A stretch of 34,660 bases of DNA from a virus (IMGVR_UViG_3300034682_000115:1-34660); one strand, 5' to 3'. Positions 8,049 through 16,391 are shown, counted from the first letter of the stretch. Numbers and translations are program-made. Notes: generated by a model from the letters alone, not told the origin.

Positions 8049-10355
8049 TCAGGAGATGCGCCATAGATCGTTCATCTCGGAGCCGCCCAAGGTGCGGGTG
8101 CCGCCGAACAGATACATTTCTTCGGCAATCACGACTGCCGAGGCGTGATGACGTTTGGTGGCCCCGGAAGGAAGTTCGGTCCAGGAGTTTGCGGATGCGT
8201 CGTACACCCAGAGATCATTGAGGTAGGCGAGGTCATTGTTGGCAGATGCGCGATGGCCGCCGAAAATGTACATCTTGCTACCGATGGCCACCGCGACGTG
8301 CTCATGACGTTGAGTGGCGCCTACACCCAACTGGGTCCACTTATCGGTAGCTGGGTCGTAGAAATAGACATCGTTGAAATAGCCTGAGCCGCGCGTGCCC
8401 CCGAACACGTACATGCGACCCTCAATCGCCACGGCGGTGTGCTCCGATCGCTGGTTAGGCGAAGAAGTGAGTTGTTTCCATTTGCCCGTGGCAGGATCGT
8501 ATTCCCAGATGTCTGCAAAATAGATCTGGCCGCTTCCTCCATACAGGTAAAGCTTGTTTCCGATTGCAACCAGCGAAGCCTGGCGGCGGGCCGCCGGTCC
8601 TCCCAATCCGAGATGCTTCCACGTGTTCGTCGCCGGATCGTAGACCATCAGGTCGCCTTGAGTGGCGCTGCCCGCGACCGCACCCCAGCCATGTCCACCG
8701 AAGACATACATCTTGCCGTTCAGGGCGGCGGCGCAGTGCCCATAACGCCCATAGGGTCCGTTGGCCAACTGAGCCCAGGCATTTTCCTGAGGGTCATAAA
8801 CCCACAGATCGCTCAGATACGAGGCGCCGCCTTGATAGTGGTAGCCGCCGTAGACATACATCTTGCCGTCGATGGCAACCGCTGTGTGGCTGTATCGCAG
8901 CGTCGCACCACCGTTGAGCTGGGTGTAAATCCCGCTGAGCTGGTCGCTGGTGGTGAAGCGGATGACAGGCGACCACTCGGTTTCACCCAGAACGCGGCCT
9001 TTCTTTTTCATGCGTGCGTAAAACTGGGTGGAGTTGGCCAGCGAGGAATCGGGTGTGAAGCTCACCAACTGGGTCGTGCTCCAGCCGCTGTCGACAGCCA
9101 GTGTCGAGAAGTCAGCCAGCATCGAGATCTGCCAGCGGCTGGCCACGTGGTCATCGGTACCGCCCGATACGCTGAACGTGTCAGACGTCAGGGTTTGGCG
9201 GGAATTGACCTTGGTCTGGCCATCCGCCGGGTTGATGATCGCCGGGCGCCGAATGTGGATGGCAGCCGTATTGAACGTCACGGTTCCCCATGCCGAACTG
9301 AGCGTGTCGCCGATCATCATGGCCCGGGCGAAATACTGGCGCGACGGATCCAGGTGGTAACCGGCTTCGCCCAGGCTGAAAGCGGTCAGCTGGTCAGTGC
9401 TGGTGACGTCGAACACCAGGTCCGTAAAGCCTGCGTTACGCGACAACTGCCAGCGAGTCTTGCGATGGCTGTCATAGGCGGCCGGAAAAACCACGAACGC
9501 CTCGATCATCAGCGTAGGCTCTGCCGCTACACCGGTTGCGCTCGGCGCCGGCGAGATAAACGAGGGTTGCTGAATGGCAGCGGCGCCCAGGGGGATTTTC
9601 TGGGTCATCTTCGCCGCGTCGCGCAGCACCTCCAGCGTCACCAGGCCCGCCGGGGCATCGGCCGGAATGGTCAGCGTCAGCGTCTCAAGCTCCTGAACCA
9701 CTGTGCCGACGCTGGTCTTGGCCTTGTAGGTGCTGAACCGATGAAAGTCCGTGATGCGGTAGGTGTTGGTGGTGCCCGGGTAGATCAACACCGGGCCGTC
9801 CAGGCAGATCGACACTGGCGGGGTGTAATCGCTCTTGTTGAGCTTCTTGTCCAGCTCCGCCCGGATCCCGGTTAGGTCCGTGGTGATCTGCGTGAATTTG
9901 TCGGTGAAGTCGAACTGCCAGGTGCTGGCCGGCACCTGGATGCCGGTCAGCGCCTGGGCGCCGTTGTAGTCCAGGATGATGTTGCGGGTCAGATTGTTGC
10001 CGAACTGCTGCGGCGGCACTTCCTGGCGCTTCTGCTGCAGCGGCACGTAAGCGGCGATCAGCAACACCTGTTCGGTCGTCTCCAGGCCGATCCAGTTGAA
10101 GTCGAAATCACCCACGGTGCTGTCAAGCATCAGGCTATAGACGACCTTGTTCGGCGACAGGTAGCCCTCGCGGGTCACGTCCTTGGTGTGGACGATCTGC
10201 TCCGCCGGCGGAAGTCCGGCAGACCGGTCGATCGGCAGCGAGGTGTCGAGGCCTGGAATGTTGGCCAGCACGAAACGCGCGACCGTCAGGACTTCCTGCT
10301 TGCTCTGTTTCAGTGCGATCAGGCTTTCGCCTGCGAGGGTAATACTGGCACCCAT
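8049..10355 (-). CDS. tail fibre with C-terminal six-bladed kelch propeller (768 aa)
   Basis: This is the receptor-binding fibre. Residues about 1-150 match the N-terminal virion-attachment domain of myovirus tail fibres (DUF3751 type: ITLAGESLIALKQSKQEVLT, then VTREGYLSPNKVVYSLML). Two FN3-like beta-sandwich repeats follow, about 265-370 and 371-470, both with a RWQxS core. The rest (about 473-766) is a chain of six kelch units of the type AVAIDGKMYVYGG ... DLWVYDPQENAWAQL. The C-terminal DLWRIS and the strand before unit 1 probably close the ring. The AAGGAAAT ribosome site supports ATG 10355. A kelch tip replaces the usual collar or glycan-binding fibre tip, an unusual receptor-binding solution. 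Confidence 0.85.
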   Translation of the reverse strand: MGASITLAGESLIALKQSKQEVLTVARFVLANIPGLDTSLPIDRSAGLPPAEQIVHTKDVTREGYLSPNKVVYSLMLDSTVGDFDFNWIGLETTEQVLLIAAYVPLQQKRQEVPPQQFGNNLTRNIILDYNGAQALTGIQVPASTWQFDFTDKFTQITTDLTGIRAELDKKLNKSDYTPPVSICLDGPVLIYPGTTNTYRITDFHRFSTYKAKTSVGTVVQELETLTLTIPADAPAGLVTLEVLRDAAKMTQKIPLGAAAIQQPSFISPAPSATGVAAEPTLMIEAFVVFPAAYDSHRKTRWQLSRNAGFTDLVFDVTSTDQLTAFSLGEAGYHLDPSRQYFARAMMIGDTLSSAWGTVTFNTAAIHIRRPAIINPADGQTKVNSRQTLTSDTFSVSGGTDDHVASRWQISMLADFSTLAVDSGWSTTQLVSFTPDSSLANSTQFYARMKKKGRVLGETEWSPVIRFTTSDQLSGIYTQLNGGATLRYSHTAVAIDGKMYVYGGYHYQGGASYLSDLWVYDPQENAWAQLANGPYGRYGHCAAALNGKMYVFGGHGWGAVAGSATQGDLMVYDPATNTWKHLGLGGPAARRQASLVAIGNKLYLYGGSGQIYFADIWEYDPATGKWKQLTSSPNQRSEHTAVAIEGRMYVFGGTRGSGYFNDVYFYDPATDKWTQLGVGATQRHEHVAVAIGSKMYIFGGHRASANNDLAYLNDLWVYDASANSWTELPSGATKRHHASAVVIAEEMYLFGGTRTLGGSEMNDLWRIS

Positions 10356-10366
10356 AGGGGATTTCC

Positions 10367-10966
10367 TTAACTGGCGACCAGGGTCATGTGGTCGAGGTTG
10401 AATTCGAAGCTGGCCAGCTGCAGGCCGATCGTGTGGTCGTCGTCGAACCGGGCGGTCAACGTGGCCTGGTCGTGGCCGTATTCGTAGCTGACCAGGTCAA
10501 TGCCCAGCTCGGTCGTGCCGACCAGCTCGTAACGGCGACAGGTGCGGCCGTACTGGTGGACGATGATGTCCAGGAGCGTGGAGAAATCGGACAGCTGCTG
10601 GTCGTCCAGGAACAGCTGCACGATGTCCCAGTCGCGTTCCGGCTGGCGTTCACGGATTTCGATATCGCCGATGCCCAGGCGCCGGAAGATGCGCTTGAAG
10701 CCGGCCACGGACCCGGCGTCGACCGCGTTGACGAAGGCATACTTGACCCGCAACCGGTACAGGCTTTCGGGCTCACCGCGGTAGCGGGTGATGTCGCGCT
10801 GCCAGGCCAGCAGGTCCAGCACAGAGAGGTGACAGGTTTCGGCGTCCAGCTGCAGCAGCGGCCAGCCCATCCAGTCCTCGACCTTTTCCCACCAGGCTTG
10901 CGCCGCCGCCTTGAGTTTCGTGGGCTCGTCGCCATCGAGCCAGAACGGCAGTTCGAGCTTATACAT
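10367..10966 (-). CDS. tail protein I-like baseplate component (199 aa)
   Basis: This has the features of the P2 gpI family, which forms the outer baseplate where fibres attach. They are WLDGDEPTKLKAAAQAWWEK at the N-terminus, LDLLAWQRDITRYRGEPE around residues 50-67 and a helix-rich middle with GSVAGFKRIFRRLGIGDIEI. The sequence GGAGGTGA six bases before ATG 10966 is a strong ribosome site inside the end of the gene for gpJ-like protein, with an 8-nt overlap. Order J, I, fibre is that of P2. Confidence 0.8.
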   Translation of the reverse strand: MYKLELPFWLDGDEPTKLKAAAQAWWEKVEDWMGWPLLQLDAETCHLSVLDLLAWQRDITRYRGEPESLYRLRVKYAFVNAVDAGSVAGFKRIFRRLGIGDIEIRERQPERDWDIVQLFLDDQQLSDFSTLLDIIVHQYGRTCRRYELVGTTELGIDLVSYEYGHDQATLTARFDDDHTIGLQLASFEFNLDHMTLVAS

Positions 10967-12131
10967 TGACGGTCACCTCCAGCGTCTGCAGGCGCGGGAT
11001 GTCCAGTGCGGACAAGATGTCGTCATTGGCGAACTTCAACGACTCGATGCCGGCGAATTGCTCGTGCAGCTCCTCGGTCAGTCGACTGAACGAGAACCGC
11101 GACTGCGGCCAGGTCAGGGTCGGTGCATAGTCGGACCCGCTGTTCTCGCGAAAAGCGGCACGGATGAACTGCTCGATATTGGCCTGCAGGTTTTGGCGCT
11201 CCGCTGCCGTCAGGACCGACTTGGGCCAGATCTGCAAGTAAAGGCTGTGCAGCGTCTCGGGCATGGCCATGACCAGCATGTCATCGCCGTGGCCGTGGTT
11301 GCCGTCGTTCATGATCGAGGCGTTGATCTCCTCCAGGAACGATTCGGCGGGTACGCCCGTATCGAACAGCACATAGGCATTGGCGCTACCCGGGCCACGT
11401 GGCGCGCCGTGCTGGAAATACACGCCGTCGGTGGACACACCCGGGAAGGCGGCGATCAGTGCGCGGTACACCGCGTCGGTGTGCCACTGGTTGACCGCCG
11501 AGAACTGGTTGCGGGTGCGCAGGCGCAGTTCGTCGTCCAGCTCCTGGTCAGAACCCGGGGCGGTCAGCCAGCTGGCCGTGTTGACCACCGCGACCACGCC
11601 CGGTACCGGCACCGGCAGGACGGCGTAATAACCCGGGGCGAGATTGAAGCCACTGCCTGCCTCGATCGCGATAGCCGGAATCTGTAGTTGTGACTCGCCG
11701 TCCGCAAAGCTGCCCGCTGCCGTGGTCACCAGCTCGAAGATCTGCCCGTTGATGGCGGCCGACTGTACCCGGGTGCCGATTGGCACTTCCAGCGTGCCGG
11801 TGGGCATCGAGCGGGTGAACAGCAGCACGCCGGCCGCCTTGGTCGGCGCCTTGCGCTCGACGTCGACCGCCCAGGCCAGCATGTCGAGCCAGGCGCCGCC
11901 GGCGGTCTTGACGAAGAAGTTCGGCAGTACGGTGTCGCTGATGAAGGTCAGCAGCCACAGCACCGGCTTGGTCACCAGCGCCGTGACCACCCGCCAGAAC
12001 GGCGAGTAGGCCGAGGTGTTGGCCACCTTCGCGCCCTGGGCGACGACCTCCGCTTCCCACGCGGCTTTCAACGTGGCTTCGGTGGTCGGAATGCCTGAGT
12101 CGGTCAGGGCCTGCTTGAAATCGACGCTCAC
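10959..12131 (-). CDS. baseplate protein J-like (390 aa)
   Basis: The baseplate_J family forms the wedge of contractile tails. The family pattern is seen in AWAVDVERKAPTKAAGVLLF, GTRVQSAAINGQIFELVT, APGSDQELDDELRLRTRNQF (about 207-226), and later VLTAAERQNLQANIEQFIR. Length is close to the phage family norm. The start codon is GTG (12131), overlapping the stop of the DUF2590 gene as GTGA. It is followed directly by gpI. Confidence 0.9.
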   Translation of the reverse strand: MSVDFKQALTDSGIPTTEATLKAAWEAEVVAQGAKVANTSAYSPFWRVVTALVTKPVLWLLTFISDTVLPNFFVKTAGGAWLDMLAWAVDVERKAPTKAAGVLLFTRSMPTGTLEVPIGTRVQSAAINGQIFELVTTAAGSFADGESQLQIPAIAIEAGSGFNLAPGYYAVLPVPVPGVVAVVNTASWLTAPGSDQELDDELRLRTRNQFSAVNQWHTDAVYRALIAAFPGVSTDGVYFQHGAPRGPGSANAYVLFDTGVPAESFLEEINASIMNDGNHGHGDDMLVMAMPETLHSLYLQIWPKSVLTAAERQNLQANIEQFIRAAFRENSGSDYAPTLTWPQSRFSFSRLTEELHEQFAGIESLKFANDDILSALDIPRLQTLEVTVNV

Positions 12132-12445
12132 AGGGTCACCTCCAGATCGCCGAACTGCAGAGTCTTGGCCGTCACCAGGTACGTGCCGGATCCCTGCTCG
12201 ATGATCCGCACGGTGCCCGGTACCAGGCGCACGTCCGCTTCCACCAACAACTCCAGCTGCTGGATGTAGTCGCGCTGGATCAGCCGGCTGCGCTCGGCCA
12301 CCAGGGCCACCAGCAGCCCGCTTTCGCGGATCATGTGGCCGATGTCCTGGGCGATGCAGGCGCGGTCTTCAACCAGCCGCGGCTGATTGCTCGGGTCCAG
12401 GGCAAAGCTGTTGTCCTCGATCAGGAGGTCCAGGTATTCGCTCAT
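12128..12445 (-). CDS. DUF2590-family phage protein (105 aa)
   Basis: The family signature is plain: DLLIEDNSFALDPSNQP, then RACIAQDIGHMIRESGLLVA, then AERSRLIQRDY and VRLVPGTVRIIEQGSG. DUF2590 proteins occupy the place of the gp25/gpW baseplate wedge subunit in HP1/K139-type phages, and a baseplate function is the best inference. It abuts the tape-measure stop (12445) and overlaps gpJ, consistent with tight stoichiometric control. Confidence 0.8.
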   Translation of the reverse strand: MSEYLDLLIEDNSFALDPSNQPRLVEDRACIAQDIGHMIRESGLLVALVAERSRLIQRDYIQQLELLVEADVRLVPGTVRIIEQGSGTYLVTAKTLQFGDLEVTL

Positions 12446-14490
12446 CAGCCCACCGCCATGCCGATCATGTTTTCCAGCTCCAGGTTGCTCATAGGTTTGG
12501 TGTTGGTCAGGTTGAGGTTTTCCACATGCACGCCGGCCTTCTGCAGCAGGCTCTGGCTGTTGTTCGTGGTGTTGGAGGTGTTCTGGATCTGGCGTAGCAG
12601 CCCGCCCTGGGGCACGGCGGCCGCGCGCTGGGGCGAGACGCTGACCAGGTCAGCCGTCATGCGCTGACGGGTCTGTTCGGCCTGCTCATCGATGGACGGG
12701 GTCGTGACCAGTTGAGCGGCCGCCGGCGTGGTGATCAGCGGCGCGGAAATCCCCGGGATCTCGGGTGCTTTTGGCAGGTCGCCAAACGTGGCATCGATCT
12801 CCACGCCCGGGATCTTGTTCAGCATCTCGATCAGGCCGCTGATGGCGTCCTTGAAGATCTTCACGATGCCGTCCCAGGCCGCGCTGGCCAGGCCCGTCCA
12901 GCCGCCGATGGTGCCGAACCAGTCCGACAGCGCCTGCAGCTGGCTGCCGATCCATTGGAACGCTGCCGTGTTCATCAGCGCGCCGGTCCACTGGTCCCAG
13001 TAGACGATCGCGGCCGCGACCACGACGCCCAGCGCGACGATGCCGGCGATAATCAGCAGCACCGGGTTGGCCAGCATCGCGGCATTGACCAGCCAGATCG
13101 CGCCCTGCCACAGCAGCATCCCGGTACGGACCAGCCCCATCCAGGTGTACATGATCGCCAGGCCCGCGACGAACGCGGTCACCATCACGGTGTGGTAGAG
13201 GAACATCGCGATCGAGCGGAAACCGGTCCAGGTCAGGATGTTCCAGACGGTGACCATGCCCAGCCACACCATGCGGCTCATGCCGACCACCAAGGTCAGC
13301 GCTGACATTGCCGCGACGATGCCGAAGATCACCAGCGTGGCCATGCCGATCGCCCGGGTGATGTTCGGGAACAGCTGGCTCCAGCGGGTCAGGGTCTGCG
13401 CGATGCCCACCAGGCGTTCCATCAACGGGGTGAGCATCGGAATCAGCGCCTGGCCGAAGGCGATGCGCAAGGCCTGGACCGCTGCCGCGAACTGCTGCCA
13501 CGGATCCACCATCGCCTTGGCCATCTTCTCGGCGTTTTCCAGACCCCGCACCTTGCCGATCTGCTCCAGTCCACCGCGCAGCCGGTCGGTGTCCTTGGCC
13601 AGCGCCGCGATTACCTGGGCACCTTCCCCACCGAAGGCCTCGGTCAGTTTGGTGCCGGCGGCCGCGCTGGTCAGGTCGCCATACTTGCCCTGCAGCTTGT
13701 CCAGGATCTGCAACATCGGCAGGGTGTTGCCGGCGGCGTCAGTCAGCTTGAGGCCGGTCTTTTCCGCTGCGTTGCCGATGTTCTCGAAGAACGCCTTGTA
13801 GCGGCCGCCGGCGTCGCCGCCTTCCATGGTGCTGGACAGCGTGCCGATCACCGCCATTTGCTCGGCCACACTGATGCCCGCCGTGGTGGCGATCGCCCCG
13901 ACTTCCTTGAAGGCATCCTTGAGCTGCGCGCCGTCGGTGCGGAACAGCTTCACCGCCAGGGCGGTCTGGCCCGCCAGCTGGTTGGCCCATTCGACCTTGC
14001 CCATCTTGTCGGCTTGTCCCTTGAACAGGTTGTACATGGTGCCCAGGTACGCGCTGGTGGTTTCGGCGTCGGACTTGGTCGCTTTGGCCAGAACGCTGCT
14101 CGCGTTGGTGATTGCAGCCAGCTGGCTGCCCACCAGACCCTTGATGCCGCCCTCAATCGCACGCGACGAGGCGACGAATTCGGCGGCACTTGCGCCGTAG
14201 GCCACGGAGAATTCCAAGGCCTTGCTGTTCAGTGACGTCAATGCATCCTCGGCCACGCCTAGGGCGCGCACGTCGCCTAGCGCCCGATTGACCTCAAGCG
14301 CGGGTTCGAGCGCTTCGCTAACGGCGACGCCGGCGCCGACCATACCCGCCAGGCCCGTACCCATCTGCAGGATGCTTTTCTGCCCCTGCTCAGCCAAGTC
14401 GGTGATGCTGGCTTTTACTTTGCCCAGGGGCGCAGTGATCTTGTCGTTCAGTGACAGGATGAAAGCCAGGCGGGAGGAGGTATCAGCCAA
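12445..14490 (-). CDS. tail tape measure protein (681 aa)
   Basis: It sets tail length and later passes through the membrane. The N-terminal 350 residues contain the TP901-type core: AYGASAAEFVASSRAIEGGI, ATKSDAETTSAYLGTMYNLF and GGDAGGRYKAFFENI. Several hydrophobic segments follow at about 375-500 (IGMATLVIFGIVAAMSALTL and similar), then a Pro/Thr-rich tail ending with LELENMIGMAVG. At 681 residues it is in the range for P2/HP1-length tails. It begins 7 nt after the frameshift product of the chaperone gene ends. Confidence 0.92.
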   Translation of the reverse strand: MADTSSRLAFILSLNDKITAPLGKVKASITDLAEQGQKSILQMGTGLAGMVGAGVAVSEALEPALEVNRALGDVRALGVAEDALTSLNSKALEFSVAYGASAAEFVASSRAIEGGIKGLVGSQLAAITNASSVLAKATKSDAETTSAYLGTMYNLFKGQADKMGKVEWANQLAGQTALAVKLFRTDGAQLKDAFKEVGAIATTAGISVAEQMAVIGTLSSTMEGGDAGGRYKAFFENIGNAAEKTGLKLTDAAGNTLPMLQILDKLQGKYGDLTSAAAGTKLTEAFGGEGAQVIAALAKDTDRLRGGLEQIGKVRGLENAEKMAKAMVDPWQQFAAAVQALRIAFGQALIPMLTPLMERLVGIAQTLTRWSQLFPNITRAIGMATLVIFGIVAAMSALTLVVGMSRMVWLGMVTVWNILTWTGFRSIAMFLYHTVMVTAFVAGLAIMYTWMGLVRTGMLLWQGAIWLVNAAMLANPVLLIIAGIVALGVVVAAAIVYWDQWTGALMNTAAFQWIGSQLQALSDWFGTIGGWTGLASAAWDGIVKIFKDAISGLIEMLNKIPGVEIDATFGDLPKAPEIPGISAPLITTPAAAQLVTTPSIDEQAEQTRQRMTADLVSVSPQRAAAVPQGGLLRQIQNTSNTTNNSQSLLQKAGVHVENLNLTNTKPMSNLELENMIGMAVG

Positions 14491-14496
14491 GGTGAT

Positions 14497-14951
14497 TTAT
14501 CCGTTGAATGCGTGGGCAATGCCGTTGGCGACTGCGATTTCCATCCGTCGCCAGTGTTCGTCTTCCAGCCATTTGGCTGTGCCCAGGGTGTCAGTGGTGG
14601 GCACCACCCCAGGCAGCCAGCGCCGGTGCAGGGCCATCAGCTGGCCCAGCCCGTCCTGGTTCAGTCCTTCGGCGTGGTCGAGGGCTTTTTTACGATCACC
14701 TCGACATCAGGCGAATACTCCTCGAGGAGCGCGCCGGCGATATTCATGGTGCTGATCGGGTTAGCCAGCAGCGGCTTGAGCGATGCCTTCTGCTCCTGTT
14801 TGATGGTGTTCATCAGCAGGTTGTGGGCCGGGGCGATCTTGTTGTTCTGCGTGGTCGCGTTGTAATACTTGGTGACGTCCGCCGGGGTCAGGGAGAACAG
14901 GAATTCATCGCTGCCGATTTCCAGGGTGATGTCGCGGTTTACTTCGTTCAT
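14497..14951 (-). CDS. tail assembly chaperone, -1 frameshift fusion product (151 aa)
   Basis: A perfect slippery heptamer A AAA AAG sits at 14691-14685 in the right phase (GTA AAA AAG) near the end of the 96-residue chaperone frame. A -1 slip there joins residues 1-89 to 62 residues of the -1 frame (ALDHAEGLNQDGLG ... GIAHAFNG), stopping at 14497. That frame is open, has the composition of real coding sequence, and fills the gap before the tape measure. This matches the G/GT of lambda and E/E+E' of P2, in which the short and long forms together chaperone the tape measure. Confidence 0.8.
14661..14951 (-). CDS. tail assembly chaperone, short form (96 aa)
   Basis: The zero-frame product starts MNEVNRDITLEIGSDEFLFS and contains TPADVTKYYNATTQNNKIAPAHNLLM. 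It is a small helical protein just upstream of the tape measure, the fixed position of P2 gpE-like chaperones. Translation ends with VIVKKPSTTPKD unless ribosomes slip at 14685-14691. No signal peptide or membrane segment is seen. Confidence 0.85.
   Translation of the reverse strand: MNEVNRDITLEIGSDEFLFSLTPADVTKYYNATTQNNKIAPAHNLLMNTIKQEQKASLKPLLANPISTMNIAGALLEEYSPDVEVIVKKPSTTPKD
14685..14691 (-). promoter_or_regulatory. programmed -1 ribosomal frameshift site
   Basis: On the minus strand the heptamer reads A AAA AAG, the most efficient bacterial slippery class, exactly in zero-frame phase. The zero-frame stop lies only 7 codons after it. Downstream sequence is GC-rich and could form a stimulatory hairpin; I have not folded it. 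Low-frequency slipping would set the short:long ratio of the chaperone. Confidence 0.8.
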
Positions 14952-14972
14952 GGTGCGTTCCAGTGGTGTGAT

Positions 14973-15458
14973 TCAGGGTTGTGCCGGCGTGCGGTGCACG
15001 ACCTGGCGGATGTAGTCCTGCAGGCCGAGAATCATTTCCCGGCTGAGGGTGAGTTCGTCCCGGAGGGTGAAATAATCCGGTCGAGCGTCTGCAGCGAGTT
15101 CGGCGGTGACTGCATCAGCCAGGCCGGCGGCGCCGGTGGCAGGCTGGGCAGCGGATCCCGGGCAGACGGCTTTGACGAGCAGCCGCTTATCGCGAGCAGC
15201 AACAGCGCGCTGCAGGTCAACGTTTTCAGTACGCGCACGGTTCAGTTCCTCGGTGCGTTGGCGGTCAATCGCGTCACGGGTGGCCAGCTGTTCGCCGGTC
15301 AGGCGCGCCGCTTTGATCTGCAGATCCAGATCCGCCTGGACGTCGTCGCGCTCGCGGCGCGCTGCCACCAGCTGGTCACGCTGTTGGTCGTAGGCGACCC
15401 AACCCAGCAGGCCGACCAGCAGAAAAAACAGGACAAGGCGCAGCGGGCTGATGGTCAT
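14973..15458 (-). CDS. Rz: Rz-like inner-membrane spanin (161 aa)
   Basis: This is the inner-membrane half of the two-part spanin that disrupts the outer membrane at lysis. An N-terminal anchor (residues 8-22, LVLFFLLVGLLGWVA) is followed by a long coiled-coil periplasmic domain (QQRDQLVAARRERDDVQADL and onward), and the tail ends with DYIRQVVHRTPAQP. ATG 15458 is chosen because it begins the anchor and forms an ATGA overlap with the lysozyme stop; upstream in-frame sequence is lysozyme read out of phase. The Rz1 gene is nested inside. Confidence 0.85.
   Translation of the reverse strand: MTISPLRLVLFFLLVGLLGWVAYDQQRDQLVAARRERDDVQADLDLQIKAARLTGEQLATRDAIDRQRTEELNRARTENVDLQRAVAARDKRLLVKAVCPGSAAQPATGAAGLADAVTAELAADARPDYFTLRDELTLSREMILGLQDYIRQVVHRTPAQP
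15032..15238 (-). CDS. Rz1: Rz1-like outer-membrane spanin lipoprotein (68 aa, nested)
   Basis: This lies entirely within the Rz-like gene in another frame. It starts with GTG (MRVLKTLTCSALLLLAISGC), giving a signal peptide with lipobox LAISGC, so the mature lipoprotein begins at Cys20. The rest is proline-rich (PLPSLPPAPPAWLM), the hallmark of Rz1. It should span the periplasm with Rz. Nested Rz/Rz1 organisation is known in lambda and P2 relatives; the reading frame here is intact. Confidence 0.85.
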   Translation of the reverse strand: MRVLKTLTCSALLLLAISGCSSKPSARDPLPSLPPAPPAWLMQSPPNSLQTLDRIISPSGTNSPSAGK

Positions 15459-15979
15459 GAGCGGCACAGCTCCATTTCGGCCAGGCGCCGCTTGTGCAGC
15501 CCGGGAACGAAGGTTTTGCGGCCATCGGCGCCGGTGACATACGCCCAGACCGGCCGACCATCGGCGCCCCAGGCCAGCGCCTTGCACCCGTCGGCGATGC
15601 GGCCGGCGTTGATCAGCGCAACTGCCCGACTGGCGCAGGTGCTGGGCGTGCCGACGTTGTGACCGTGGCTGCTCAGGGCGTCGAAGGTGTTCTGCCCGAT
15701 CGCCGGATTGGTCAGGCAGTCGGCCAGGGCCAACTGGCCCTTGCTGACCACCAGGCGCTCCACCTCGGCGCAGCGCGCATCGGACCAGTAATCGCCGACG
15801 ATCACCGGGTACGGGCTGGTGTGCCGGGTGATGCCCATGCAGACCGTCGGCAGACCACGGGCCAGCCGGTCCGGGTAGACGATGTTCTCGCCCTTCCCTT
15901 CCCAATTGCCCAGGAACGCGGTCAGCGTGCCACTGCACAGCACGAGGACGCCGGCGGCGATCTTGGCGCGCAGGCTCAT
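15455..15979 (-). CDS. phage lysozyme (GH24), signal-anchor-release type (174 aa)
   Basis: This is the peptidoglycan muramidase of lysis. The catalytic triad of the P1/R21 family is visible as E27 (NWEGKG), D37 (VYPDR) and T45 (LPTVCMGIT). Residues 6-22 (KIAAGVLVLCSGTLTAF) form a weakly hydrophobic Gly/Ala/Ser/Thr-rich segment typical of SAR endolysins, which are secreted to the membrane and released when the membrane depolarises. Cysteines at 15, 47 and others could provide the thiol control. ATG 15979 overlaps the holin stop as ATGA. Confidence 0.9.
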   Translation of the reverse strand: MSLRAKIAAGVLVLCSGTLTAFLGNWEGKGENIVYPDRLARGLPTVCMGITRHTSPYPVIVGDYWSDARCAEVERLVVSKGQLALADCLTNPAIGQNTFDALSSHGHNVGTPSTCASRAVALINAGRIADGCKALAWGADGRPVWAYVTGADGRKTFVPGLHKRRLAEMELCRS

Positions 15980-16182
15980 GGCTTGTCCTTCCAGTCGCGC
16001 AGCATCTGCCTGTACTTGGGGGCCAGCAGCACGATCTGCAGCACCATATAAAGCGCGGTCAACATGTAAGCCACGGCCGACCAGTCGACGGCGCCGGTGG
16101 CACCGGTGGCCGCCACTCCGATGGCAGGCGACGCCTTGGCCAGGGCGATAGCGGTGTCCTGAGCAGCCTGATTCGCGCTCAT
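15976..16182 (-). CDS. putative holin (68 aa)
   Basis: A small membrane protein directly before the lysozyme gene. Hydrophobic helices run over about residues 20-33 (AIGVAATGATGAV, weak) and 36-55 (VAYMLTALYMVLQIVLL), followed by a basic tail, APKYRQMLRDWKDKP. This fits an HP1-type holin that depolarises the membrane and triggers the SAR lysozyme. Position, size and the 4-nt overlap with the lysozyme gene support the call. Confidence 0.75.
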   Translation of the reverse strand: MSANQAAQDTAIALAKASPAIGVAATGATGAVDWSAVAYMLTALYMVLQIVLLAPKYRQMLRDWKDKP

Positions 16183-16391
16183 CGGTAGCCTCCTTTCTCA
16201 AACACGGACTGGCACGGCACACAGCGGGTCATCCCGCCCAGCGCCCGGCGCGCAGCCGGGATCTCTGCGTCGCAGTCCTCGCAATGGGTCAGGCTTGGCC
16301 CGCTCGGGCGCGCCTGGGCAAGCGCGGCGGCAATGGCCTGGTCGCGTTGCCGCTGCTCCAGCGCTTGGGCGCGATCGAACGGGCAAACCAT
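16179..16391 (-). CDS. TraR/DksA-type zinc finger protein (70 aa)
   Basis: A four-cysteine finger, CEDCDAEIP ... TRCVPCQ (C-x2-C-x17-C-x2-C, about residues 37-59), identifies a short TraR-like member of the DksA superfamily. These bind the secondary channel of RNA polymerase and, in phages, modify host transcription without ppGpp. Its start overlaps the tail-tube stop by one base (TGATG). Such genes commonly sit between tube and lysis genes of P2/HP1 phages. Confidence 0.85.
   Translation of the reverse strand: MVCPFDRAQALEQRQRDQAIAAALAQARPSGPSLTHCEDCDAEIPAARRALGGMTRCVPCQSVFEKGGYR

Noticed and set aside
8439-9875. A 478-codon open frame on the plus strand
   Set aside because: It is antisense to the kelch tail fibre; composition is typical of a shadow frame.
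15459-15938. An N-terminal extension of the Rz-like protein
   Set aside because: The frame upstream of ATG 15458 is the lysozyme gene read out of phase; the membrane anchor starts at 15458.
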